The notes beneath the pieces are model-generated. The model ran no database searches. It was given only the letters and a program-made list of their open reading frames with translations, and was not told where the DNA came from. From Anaerolineae bacterium (GTDB lineage Bacteria > Chloroflexota > Anaerolineae > Anaerolineales > Villigracilaceae): DNA of 33,436 nt. This document shows positions 17,178 through 24,117 of the stretch, in pieces (within the stretch, counting starts at the first letter, position 1; every line of letters starts with the position of its first letter). The DNA lies in contig JABGOQ010000183.1 in assembly GCA_018645405.1 (NCBI GenBank), forward strand, positions 1 to 33,436, written 5' to 3'. The translations under genes and the position numbers were made by a program.

Positions 17178-18008
17178 CTAATTTCTCACCAATGTAAACC
17201 CAACACCCTTGGGACCCAAATGTGCGCCAATAACGGGGGTGATGTTGACGATGAGAGGCTCTCTTTCCAGATTTGGCGCAAAGTCTGTGAGAAATTGATG
17301 CGCACGTTTTTCGGCATTGGTATGCAAGATGGCGAGTCTTTTGAGCGTTCCCGCTTCTTCTAAGATCTCCATTAGGCGGATATTTGCCAGTTTGGTCGTG
17401 CGGACTGCGCCAAGGTTCTCAACTTTTCCTCTTGCTAACCCGATCATTGGTTTGAGATTAAGTAATCTGGCAACACGTGCTTTTGTCCACGAGACACGCC
17501 CGCTGCGGCGCAGATATTCGAGGGTATCGAGGGCGGCAGAGAGCTTGATCCGCTCTTGGATTGTAGAAAGCATTTCCGTGATTTTTTCAACGCTCCTCCC
17601 TTTTTTGATCGCTTCTGCTGCTTCAAGGACTTGAAAGCCAATCCCGAGGCTGAGTTGCCCGCTATCTACAAGATGAATTCTTTCGCCAAAAGATTTGGCT
17701 GCAACACGTGCTGCATTGAAAATCCCGCTAAGTTGTGATGCGGCGTGAATGGAAAAGATTTTTTCTGCGCCTGCGCTGAGTAACTTTTCGTAGCGTTCCA
17801 TAAACTCCCCAGCGGAGGGTGCTGCTGTGGTTGCGGGGCTTTTGAAGGAAGGCATCCGTGCGTAGAATTCCTCGCGGGTAATGTCTATGCCATCGACATA
17901 GCTTTTCCCGTCAATCACGATAATGGCAGGGACAACTTCTATTTGGTGTTTTTTCAGCAAATCAGCGGGGATGTCGGCGATGCTGTCGGTGAGAAGTCCT
18001 ATTTTCAT
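17178..18008 (-). CDS. DegV family protein, FakB-like fatty-acid-binding protein
   Basis: 276 residues, full length for DegV. Such proteins hold a fatty acid while the kinase FakA phosphorylates it. Family marks are LLTDSIADIPADLLKKHQI at the N-terminus, VDGIDITREEFYARM, SPATTAAPSAGEF (residues about 57-69, around the conserved Thr/Ser head-group site), and HAASQLSGIFNAARVAA. FakA lies upstream on the same strand but is separated by 313 bp with a terminator, so the two are not simply cotranscribed. AAAGG lies about 11 bp before the ATG. Confidence 0.95.
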   Translation of the reverse strand: MKIGLLTDSIADIPADLLKKHQIEVVPAIIVIDGKSYVDGIDITREEFYARMPSFKSPATTAAPSAGEFMERYEKLLSAGAEKIFSIHAASQLSGIFNAARVAAKSFGERIHLVDSGQLSLGIGFQVLEAAEAIKKGRSVEKITEMLSTIQERIKLSAALDTLEYLRRSGRVSWTKARVARLLNLKPMIGLARGKVENLGAVRTTKLANIRLMEILEEAGTLKRLAILHTNAEKRAHQFLTDFAPNLEREPLIVNITPVIGAHLGPKGVGFTLVRN

Positions 18009-18056
18009 ATTCTATATACCTTTAAGTAATTACGAATGATGCAAAATGGAGAATCT

Positions 18057-18073
18057 GCAATGCAGAGCGTTGC
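18057..18073. repeat. Small palindrome GCAATGC-AGA-GCGTTGC before degV
   Basis: 7-bp arms (one G-T) around AGA; related to the palindrome at 11060-11078. It lies 49 bp before the degV start, inside its presumed 5' leader. Confidence 0.6.
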
Positions 18074-18117
18074 TCTTAGAGAAAAAGCCTATTCGTTAAA
18101 TTCGCACCACTTGTGAT

Positions 18118-18153
18118 AAAAAACTCCCGCGCCATCAAAAGAAGTCGCGGGAG
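18118..18153 (-). terminator. Intrinsic terminator between fakA and degV
   Basis: CTCCCGCG (18124-18131) and CGCGGGAG (18146-18153) form an 8-bp stem with a 14-nt loop. Read on the minus strand the stem is followed by 6 T (18118-18123). It stands 169 bp beyond the fakA stop and 110 bp before the degV start, so it either ends fakA transcripts or works as an attenuator for degV. Confidence 0.8.
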
Positions 18154-18180
18154 CATTTTCTAACTATTTTTACTAACCAC

Positions 18181-18288
18181 ATGACACTTTCTAGGCAAAT
18201 GTTGGTTTACCCTGAAGGGTATAGTAATCGATACGGCGAAAAGCACCGCCTACTCAACCAATGGACGTTCTTTTTAGCAAACTGTCAT
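18181..18288 (-). ncRNA. Candidate structured RNA upstream of degV terminator
   Basis: On the minus strand this non-coding stretch can fold as nested helices: outer ATGACA (18283-18288) with TGTCAT (18181-18186); middle TTGGTT (18256-18261) with AACCAA (18202-18207); inside these a CGGTG/CGCCG hairpin (18234-18248, one G-U) and a TACCC-UUCA-GGGTA hairpin (18208-18221) stacked against the middle helix. The G-U pair would be a C-A mismatch on the other strand, which favours the minus strand. A terminator and then degV follow, which suggests a riboswitch-like leader, a fakA 3' end or a small RNA. I do not recognise a known RNA family. Short helices can arise by chance. Confidence 0.35.
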
Positions 18289-18321
18289 ATCGCTAGTATT
18301 CTTATGCATTACGCACTTTTT

Positions 18322-20007
18322 CTACTCAATAGAAATAATTAATTGGTAATGTGGTTGACCACCATCAAGCATTTCAACTTCGTGATCTGGATATTTATCT
18401 TGAATTAAATCGCCAACGCGATTGGCTTCTGCGCGTGGATAATCGCCGCCCATATAGAGGGTGATGAGTTCGTAGTCATCCATGTCGGCTTTTTCAAGCA
18501 GACTCAAACAGGCTTCGTCAACGGATGATGCAGCTAGGACCAACTTCCCATCCAGCAAGGCAATCACTTGACCGGTCTGGACTTTTACGCCGTCGATTTC
18601 AACGGTGCGCGTGGCGGTGGTCACTTCACCGGTGCGAACATCATCAAGGCTTTTGACCATTTTCTTAGCAATGGCTTCCAAATCGCCTTCGGGGTTGTGC
18701 ATGAGCATTGCGGCCATTCCTTGCGGGATATTTCGACTCGGCACAACATGGACTTCTTTAACGGTCACATCGCGGGCGGCTTCTGCGGCAAGGATGATAT
18801 TTTTATTATTTGGGAGAATGATAACTTTATCTGTGGGGAGGTTTTCAAAAGCGGCCAATAATTCTTTCGTGCTGGGATTCATCGTCTGGCCACCTTCGAC
18901 GATTGCGGCAACACCCAAACTGGCAAAGATACGTGAGATACCAGGCCCCGGAGAAACCGTAACAATGGCGATTTCACCCGGCTCAATATTGCTCAATTCA
19001 AGCCTGTCGTGATCTGTGTTTTTATTAAGCTCATCCATCTGCGCGATGAGATTTTCCATCGCGACATCGGTGACTGTACCCAGTTCCATAATATAGTCAA
19101 TAGGCAGGTAGCGATTCTCTAGCGGAACGTGGATATGCATTCTATACATCCCATCGCCTTCGCCTACCTGAATGGATGTGCCCATTTCTTCCAGTTTTTC
19201 GTAGAAGGGTTTTAGTTCTAATTCGCCATCGGGGTAAAAATCGACGACCACTTCAAAGTCTTGCCCTTCTTCGACCGCATGCATCGCAGTTTCCATATCT
19301 AGAGCAGCCATTGTCTGGACAGCCAAGACCGGTGTGTCGAGCGGTTCGCCGTAAATATAGCGTAGCATCCCCTCAAGGATGAGGAAAAGCCCCATCCCGC
19401 CTGAATCTACAACACCTGCATCTTTGAGTACCGGTAAAAGTTCGGGGGTATGGTCGACTGATTCTTGTCCTGCAATAATAACTTTTTCTAAAATTTCAAT
19501 GGGTTCTTGTGTTTCTTCGAGAGCAGCGACTGCCGCAATACCAATATCTTTGGAGACAGTAAGAATTGTTCCTTCAACGGGGCGAACAACACCTCGATAA
19601 GCGGTCTCGCTTGCCTCGGTCAATGCTTGGGTAAAATTTTCGCCTGTTAAGACCTCAGCACCTTCAAGTCCACGGGCGACGCCACGCCAAATCTGCGAAA
19701 GGATCACGCCAGAGTTGCCGCGTGCGCCCATCAACGCGCCCTGCGAAACCGCAGCAGCCATATCTCCAACTTTATGATGCCCAAGATCGGCAATCTCATC
19801 ATAGGCAGATTGCATTGTCAGCACCATATTTGTGCCTGTATCTCCATCGGGGACGGGGAAAACGTTGAGGGCGTTGACCATTTCTTGATTGGTGCGCAAC
19901 CAAGTCAATCCGGCTTCAACCAATCTCTTATAAGCTTGCCCATCAAAAGGCAATGCCTTTATTTCTTCTACTCTCTTTGCATGCATTGCCGCAACTTCAT
20001 CACTCAT
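18322..20007 (-). CDS. fakA: FakA-like fatty acid kinase (DhaL domain, DAK phosphatase-like)
   Basis: 561 residues, the usual FakA length. FakA phosphorylates fatty acids held by DegV/FakB partners. The N-terminal DhaL (kinase) domain has NALNVFPVPDGDTGTNM (residues 45-61), whose aspartates bind Mg-ATP, and GARGNSGVILSQIWRG. The middle and C-terminal part (GMYRMHIHVPLENRY; MNPSTKELLAAFENLPTDKVIILPNNKNI; YELITLYMGGDYP) matches the FakB-binding region. GGAG lies 5 bp before the ATG. It follows asp23 by 24 bp, the common asp23-fakA pair. Confidence 0.95.
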   Translation of the reverse strand: MSDEVAAMHAKRVEEIKALPFDGQAYKRLVEAGLTWLRTNQEMVNALNVFPVPDGDTGTNMVLTMQSAYDEIADLGHHKVGDMAAAVSQGALMGARGNSGVILSQIWRGVARGLEGAEVLTGENFTQALTEASETAYRGVVRPVEGTILTVSKDIGIAAVAALEETQEPIEILEKVIIAGQESVDHTPELLPVLKDAGVVDSGGMGLFLILEGMLRYIYGEPLDTPVLAVQTMAALDMETAMHAVEEGQDFEVVVDFYPDGELELKPFYEKLEEMGTSIQVGEGDGMYRMHIHVPLENRYLPIDYIMELGTVTDVAMENLIAQMDELNKNTDHDRLELSNIEPGEIAIVTVSPGPGISRIFASLGVAAIVEGGQTMNPSTKELLAAFENLPTDKVIILPNNKNIILAAEAARDVTVKEVHVVPSRNIPQGMAAMLMHNPEGDLEAIAKKMVKSLDDVRTGEVTTATRTVEIDGVKVQTGQVIALLDGKLVLAASSVDEACLSLLEKADMDDYELITLYMGGDYPRAEANRVGDLIQDKYPDHEVEMLDGGQPHYQLIISIE

Positions 20008-20031
20008 AAAAACTCCAAATTTTTGCTTTAA

Positions 20032-20391
20032 TTATTCGCCATCTCCGACACGCAGCCCCGCGACATGCACATCAATACTGTTTACGCGAACACCCAATGA
20101 TTTTTCAACATTAAATTGAACGGTGTTTGCAACACTGGTTGCTACAGAGGCAATCCGTGTTCCGTGTTGGACAATAACATAAATATCAATATCAATTTTG
20201 TCATCATCACTATAATGCACAGAAACACCCCTGTTTGGATCTCTGGTAATTGTTTGTGCCAAGCCAGAAGCCAAGTTTTTTGATGCCAGCCCTACTACGC
20301 CATAAGAACGTAATGTAGCATGGTATGCAATTGTAGCAACGGCGTTTGGCGAAACGTGAATACTGCCTAAAGTAGTTTCTTCTTTACTCAT
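20032..20391 (-). CDS. Asp23/Gls24 family envelope stress response protein
   Basis: 119 residues. The Asp23/Gls24 pattern is seen throughout: GSIHVSPNAVATIAYHATLRSYGVVGLA at the start (read in parts), GVSVHYSDDDKIDIDIYVIVQHGTRIASVATSVANTV in the middle, and the closing VNSIDVHVAGLRV. In Firmicutes such proteins are membrane-associated and linked to envelope stress; small members next to fakA are very common but of unclear role. AAAGGA lies 7 bp before the ATG. The gene is divergent from rpmB. Confidence 0.93.
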   Translation of the reverse strand: MSKEETTLGSIHVSPNAVATIAYHATLRSYGVVGLASKNLASGLAQTITRDPNRGVSVHYSDDDKIDIDIYVIVQHGTRIASVATSVANTVQFNVEKSLGVRVNSIDVHVAGLRVGDGE

Positions 20392-20426
20392 AGTTTTTCC
20401 TTTACTTCATAATATAACAATTTCTC

Positions 20427-20455
20427 TTGTGGAAGGATACGAATTATGGTAGAAT
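20427..20455 (+). promoter_or_regulatory. Promoter of rpmB
   Basis: TTGTGG (20427-20432), 17-bp spacer, TAGAAT (20450-20455). The leader of about 50 nt that follows contains a small hairpin (CTTCGG/CCGAAG near 20462-20482) before the AAAGGA ribosome site, which could serve autoregulation. Confidence 0.65.
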
Positions 20456-20513
20456 GCCTCGCTTCGGTCAAGAAGCCCGAAGTGGTATTATTTCTGTTAG
20501 AAAGGATCTGAAA

Positions 20514-20696
20514 ATGGCTGTATGCGCTCACTGTGATAAGAAAACAACTTTTGGTAATCGTCGCTCATTCTCAATGAATGCGACCAAACGAAAATTTAAA
20601 CCGAACTTGCAAAAAGTGACCCTTTATGAAAATGGTCGCAAGGTTAAAAAAGTTCTCTGTGCCAAGTGTATCAAAACTTTGGGTAAATCTGCCTAA
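20514..20696 (+). CDS. rpmB: 50S ribosomal protein L28, zinc-binding form
   Basis: The correct start is the ATG at 20514 with AAAGGAT upstream; the open frame continues upstream but is leader sequence. The 60-residue protein has the L28 pattern (KKTTFGNRRSFSMNATKRKFKPN, in parts) and two Cys pairs, CAHC near residue 4 and CAKC near 51, that form a zinc ribbon (the C+ paralogue type). It is a structural protein of the large subunit. It stands alone between asp23 (divergent) and rpe (convergent) and has its own promoter and terminator. Confidence 0.96.
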   Translation: MAVCAHCDKKTTFGNRRSFSMNATKRKFKPNLQKVTLYENGRKVKKVLCAKCIKTLGKSA

Positions 20697-20716
20697 AGTT
20701 TATCATTTGTTTTCTC

Positions 20717-20745
20717 AAAAATCACGACTTTGGTCGTGATTTTTT
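20717..20745 (+). terminator. Intrinsic terminator of rpmB
   Basis: ATCACGAC / GTCGTGAT, 8-bp perfect stem extended by A-T pairs, loop TTTG, followed by TTTTT. It starts 20 bp after the rpmB stop. Confidence 0.93.
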
Positions 20746-20777
20746 GGTTTAAGGCGTTTTTTACCAACGATAAACGA

Positions 20778-20820
20778 AGATGAACAAAGATTTTTTATCT
20801 CCGTCTATCTTTGTTCATCT
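20778..20820. repeat. Inverted repeat with 14-bp perfect arms between rpmB and rpe
   Basis: AGATGAACAAAGAT (20778-20791) and ATCTTTGTTCATCT (20807-20820) are exact reverse complements around a 15-bp centre. There is no T tract, so a dispersed palindrome is more likely than a terminator. It touches the end of rpe. Confidence 0.8.
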
Positions 20821-20824
20821 CAGG

Positions 20825-21493
20825 TTAAAACTTTAGGGCGGATTTCAATACTCGCACGCCTTCTGTGATTCCATCAGGATGATTAAAGACCGCGCTCCCG
20901 GCCACAAAAGCATCTGTGCCTGCGCTCCTGACCTTGGGCAGGGTTGCCTCCGAGATACCGCCATCTACCTCCAGCCATGCGTGCGGATTAACGGAATCTA
21001 GCCTTGAGCGGAGTTCCGCTATCTTGGCAACGCTCTCTTCTATAAAGACCTGCCCCCCAAATCCAGGATTAACCGACATCACCAAGACCAAATCAACCAG
21101 ATGTAAAACAGGCTCGATCGCCGAAATTGGCGTGCCGGGGTTTAGCGTTACGCCAGCCTTGCAATCCAAATCTTTGATTTGCTGAATGGTGCGATGTAGA
21201 TGCGGGCAGGTTTCGACATGTACCGTTAACCGATCTGCGCCCGCTTTTGCAAAATCTTCGAGAAGATTTTCTGGCTTCTCGATCATCAAATGTACATCGA
21301 GGGGTAAATCGGTGGCTCTGCGGCAGGCGTCCACAATAAAGGGACCTAAAGTCAGGTTGGGGACGAAATGACCGTCCATAACGTCAACGTGAATCCAATC
21401 TGCGCCAGCGGCTTCGCAGGCGGCAATATCCGCACCGAGTTTCGTAAAATCAGCGGCGAGGATGGAGGGGGCGAGGATAGGGGTGTTAGGCAT
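20825..21493 (-). CDS. rpe: Ribulose-phosphate 3-epimerase
   Basis: I chose ATG at 21493, which gives 222 residues (family about 220) and the standard beginning ILAPSILAADFTKLG. The longer frame upstream only translates a palindromic repeat. The enzyme interconverts ribulose-5-phosphate and xylulose-5-phosphate in the pentose phosphate or Calvin pathway. Motifs are HVDVMDGHFVPNLTLG (metal-binding His and Asp), LDVHLMIEKPE, VMSVNPGFGGQ and LEVDGGIS. No Shine-Dalgarno sequence precedes the ATG; TATTAT lies 13 bp before it, so a very short leader is possible. Confidence 0.96.
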   Translation of the reverse strand: MPNTPILAPSILAADFTKLGADIAACEAAGADWIHVDVMDGHFVPNLTLGPFIVDACRRATDLPLDVHLMIEKPENLLEDFAKAGADRLTVHVETCPHLHRTIQQIKDLDCKAGVTLNPGTPISAIEPVLHLVDLVLVMSVNPGFGGQVFIEESVAKIAELRSRLDSVNPHAWLEVDGGISEATLPKVRSAGTDAFVAGSAVFNHPDGITEGVRVLKSALKF

Positions 21494-21514
21494 ATTTTTT
21501 TTGGAGATAATACG

Positions 21515-21530
21515 GCGACATAAATGTCGC
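21515..21530. repeat. Palindrome GCGACAT-AA-ATGTCGC before rpe
   Basis: Perfect 7-bp arms with a 2-base centre, 22 bp upstream of the rpe start. It looks like one of the short dispersed palindromes of this genome. Confidence 0.6.
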
Positions 21531-21545
21531 ACTACGAGGGGATGT

Positions 21546-21590
21546 CTAAAGCCAACCTTCAAACCTGCCAACTTTAAACCTTAAACCATC
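21546..21590. repeat. Seven-bp periodic AACCTTN/AACTTTN repeat
   Basis: A run of degenerate 7-8 bp units (AACCTTC, AACTTTA, AACCTTA) directly after the kinase stop and before rpe. The same type occurs before pyrB, before pyrF, before sbcD and upstream of the kinase. Confidence 0.6.
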
Positions 21591-22683
21591 ACCTGATCGG
21601 CGGGTTATAGACGTAGTAGATCCACATCCAGAAGGGGATCAGCCCTCCTGCTAGAATTAGGGCGAGGAGTCCCAAGCCGACGTTTTTCCAATCTATATCG
21701 ATGGTTGGCGATTCTTCGTAGGCGAAGGTTGGCGGCTCTTCTTCTTTTACAGGGATATGTTGATAAATGGGAGCAAGCTCAGGTTCAGGGAGGGCTTCAG
21801 GGATGTTGACAGGCGGGGGCGGTGCGGGCGTAGAAATTGGCGTCGAAACGGGAGCAGGTTGACGCTTCCCAAAGGTTTCCAGCACACGTCCAAATTGATC
21901 GGCTGTTCTGTAGCGACGGGAGGGTTCTTTGGAGAGCACTTTTGCAACAATTTCTTCGAGCGCGCGGGGGATATCGGGGATATATTCGCTCAGGAGGACA
22001 GGCGTTTCGGTCAGATGCAGACGGGCAAGTTCTTCGGCAGAGGGGGCGACGAAGGGTAATGTGCCGGAGAGAAGTTCGTAGAGGATCACGCCCAGCGAGT
22101 AGACATCGGATGCGGGAGAGGGTGCGCCACCTGTGGCTTGCTCTGGCGCAAAATATTGTGGTGACCCCCAAACGACGTCGCTGTATTCATCATGCCTAAT
22201 CGAGGAGAGGGCGCGGGCGATGCCAAAATCGGTTACTTTTAGACGGCGGTCTGGGGCAACGAGAAAGTTATGCGGTTTTACATCGCAATGTACCAAACCG
22301 GCACGGTGAGCGTAGCCGATGCCCGCACAAGCTTGTGTCATTACGTAGATGGCGTCTTTGACAGAAACGCGCCCTTGTTTACGAATGAGTGTTTTTAGAT
22401 CGGGCCCGTTTATATACTCCATCACGATGAAGAGTTTGCCTACATCAAAACCAAAATCATAAACTGTAACGATATTGGGGTGCGAAAGATTTGCCGCAGC
22501 GCGTGCTTCCTGGCGGAAACGTTCGCGGAATTCATCGTCATCTGAGTAATCGTCTCGGAGGAGTTTAATCGCAACATCGCGCTCGAGCATTTTGTCTCGT
22601 GCGCGGAAAACCGTCGCCATGCCCCCTTTTCCTTGTGGCTCGATTAATTGATAACGGTCATTGAGTAGTTTATTTTCAGACAT
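21589..22683 (-). CDS. Ser/Thr protein kinase with C-terminal membrane anchor
   Basis: 364 residues. Kinase domain about 9-270: GKGGMATVFRARD (18-30), Lys in VAIKLLRDD, catalytic HCDVKPHNFLV, DFGIAR, and SPQYFAPEQATGG. The usual HRD arginine is replaced (HCD), which is common in bacterial kinases that do not need activation-loop phosphorylation. A Pro-rich linker (about 280-325) leads to one membrane helix (VGLGLLALILAGGLIPFWMWIYYV) and a tail of six residues, so no outside sensor. TATAAT lies 9 bp before the ATG, giving a leader of about 2 nt. No phosphatase gene is adjacent. Confidence 0.95.
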   Translation of the reverse strand: MSENKLLNDRYQLIEPQGKGGMATVFRARDKMLERDVAIKLLRDDYSDDDEFRERFRQEARAAANLSHPNIVTVYDFGFDVGKLFIVMEYINGPDLKTLIRKQGRVSVKDAIYVMTQACAGIGYAHRAGLVHCDVKPHNFLVAPDRRLKVTDFGIARALSSIRHDEYSDVVWGSPQYFAPEQATGGAPSPASDVYSLGVILYELLSGTLPFVAPSAEELARLHLTETPVLLSEYIPDIPRALEEIVAKVLSKEPSRRYRTADQFGRVLETFGKRQPAPVSTPISTPAPPPPVNIPEALPEPELAPIYQHIPVKEEEPPTFAYEESPTIDIDWKNVGLGLLALILAGGLIPFWMWIYYVYNPPIR

Positions 22684-22692
22684 CGTGAGAAA

Positions 22693-22698
22693 ATTATA
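22693..22698 (-). promoter_or_regulatory. Near-leaderless promoter of the second kinase
   Basis: On the minus strand TGTTATAAT (extended -10) ends 9 bp before the kinase ATG, so the transcript should start 2-3 nt before the codon. No ribosome site fits in that space. Confidence 0.6.
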
Positions 22699-22752
22699 AC
22701 AGGGTTGAGCGGTTGAAAGTTAAAGGTTATCGACATCTTTGCCCCCACCCAG

Positions 22753-22787
22753 CCTCCCTAAATTCTAAAAGCGGAATTTAGGGGAGG
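22753..22787. repeat. Dispersed palindrome of the CTCCCCTAAATTC family, overlapping the sbcD end
   Basis: Arms CCTCCCTAAATTC (22753-22765) and GAATTTAGGGGAGG (22774-22787). The right arm supplies the last codons (EPLP) and the TAA stop of the SbcD-like gene. Confidence 0.75.
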
Positions 22788-24013
22788 GGCTCGTCCTCTT
22801 CGTTATTCACAATTTCTTTTGCCATTCTTTGTAGTTCTTCTGCTTCCCCATCTTCAGTGTGGAGTGTTTGCCAGTATTGCTCCAACAATTCCAACGGAGC
22901 GAGGCTGCTCACGGTTTGATCGGCCGCCAAACGGATGCGCGCTTCCACTTGCGGGCGTTTGACGAGATGAAATTCAAAGGCATCTGCGGTGTATTTTCGT
23001 AGCGCAGGTTCGTCGATCAGCGTATCCCATTCACGGGGATATTCGATCACAAGACGCACAATCGCATCTTTTAGCTTTTCTTGTTTTGATAATTTGGATT
23101 TGAGAAAGTCGGTGATTCCTGACTCGGATTCGAGTGCTGCGAAGACATCTACAAAGGGGCGGATGCCATCCAGTTTTCGCCACTCGACCTTTGTCTTGCC
23201 TTGCGTTATATCAGCAATGACAAAGAATTTATCATCTCCCGCTTCACCAAAATCCACACGTTCGATTGACCCCGGATAGATCACTGGCGGATGCGCATCT
23301 TCATTTAAGTTTTGTGGTTTATGGATATGTCCCAGTGCAACATAATCGAGTCTCTTATCTCTGACCAAAGAGCCTGATAAGACCAAATCATTACCCAGCA
23401 TCACCATCCGCTCTGCGCCATATTTTGCGCCTTGTACGGAGGCATGGGCTGTCATTATGACGGGGAGTTTTTCATCCACTTTCTCGAAGCAATCTTTAAC
23501 AAACTCTGTCAGCAAATCTTCGAGCTTGTCATAGACTTTTTCGGTTTCTTCGCCACTCATTTCTGAGTAAGCCATCATCCCCGATTTTGAAACCCAGGGG
23601 AGGGCAATCACCTGCACAGGTAACTCTAAATCTTCGGCAGAGAGAAATTGGGGTTTATCCAAAACGCGGACGTGGGGAACTTGGAGTGTATTAAATTCCT
23701 GGAGCGCGTGGGCGCGTCCCGTTGCGGGGGAGAGATCGTGATTCCCCACGAGCAACAAAGTCGGGATTTTGGATTCGCTTAAACGGTAGATGCGTTTGCC
23801 CCATTCCCGTTGATAGGTGGGAGCAGGTGAACGATCTTTGTAAGTGTCACCCGCGAAGATGACGAGGTCAACTTTTTCATCAATCGCTGTGTCTACGATC
23901 GTATCCAACGATTTGAGAAAATCTAATACGCGGAGGGGGAGTCCTGTTTCGGGGTCGTGGCGACCGTAGTTCGCCATATCAATATGTGCGTCAGCAAAGT
24001 GGAGTATTTTCAT
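22778..24013 (-). CDS. sbcD: SbcD/Mre11-type DNA repair exonuclease
   Basis: 411 residues, normal for SbcD. It has the five phosphoesterase motifs: FADAHIDM (6-13), FAGDTYKD, LLVGNHDLSPATG, MTAHASVQG and LGHIHKPQ. SbcD is the Mn-dependent nuclease that works with the SMC-like ATPase SbcC on hairpins and broken ends. SbcC is not next to it: upstream is a peptidase gene and downstream a kinase. It could therefore be a free-standing nuclease, or sbcC lies elsewhere. MKILHFADAHID is the standard start, yet no ribosome site precedes it; the upstream DNA is 7-bp periodic repeat. The C-terminus ends in repeat-derived codons. Confidence 0.9.
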   Translation of the reverse strand: MKILHFADAHIDMANYGRHDPETGLPLRVLDFLKSLDTIVDTAIDEKVDLVIFAGDTYKDRSPAPTYQREWGKRIYRLSESKIPTLLLVGNHDLSPATGRAHALQEFNTLQVPHVRVLDKPQFLSAEDLELPVQVIALPWVSKSGMMAYSEMSGEETEKVYDKLEDLLTEFVKDCFEKVDEKLPVIMTAHASVQGAKYGAERMVMLGNDLVLSGSLVRDKRLDYVALGHIHKPQNLNEDAHPPVIYPGSIERVDFGEAGDDKFFVIADITQGKTKVEWRKLDGIRPFVDVFAALESESGITDFLKSKLSKQEKLKDAIVRLVIEYPREWDTLIDEPALRKYTADAFEFHLVKRPQVEARIRLAADQTVSSLAPLELLEQYWQTLHTEDGEAEELQRMAKEIVNNEEDEPLP

Positions 24014-24117
24014 GGGAAGGGGTGAAGGTTTAAAGTTGATGTAGAAGGTTTACGATAAATTTTTGCTTCTTAAAGGGAATCAAGTTCAATTCACGGGCGA
24101 TGCGGTTCTTCATCCTA

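Noticed and set aside
20825..21571. Longer rpe start at 21571
   Set aside because: The extra residues translate a palindromic repeat (GCGACATAAATGTCGC) and do not belong to the family; 21493 gives the standard N-terminus.
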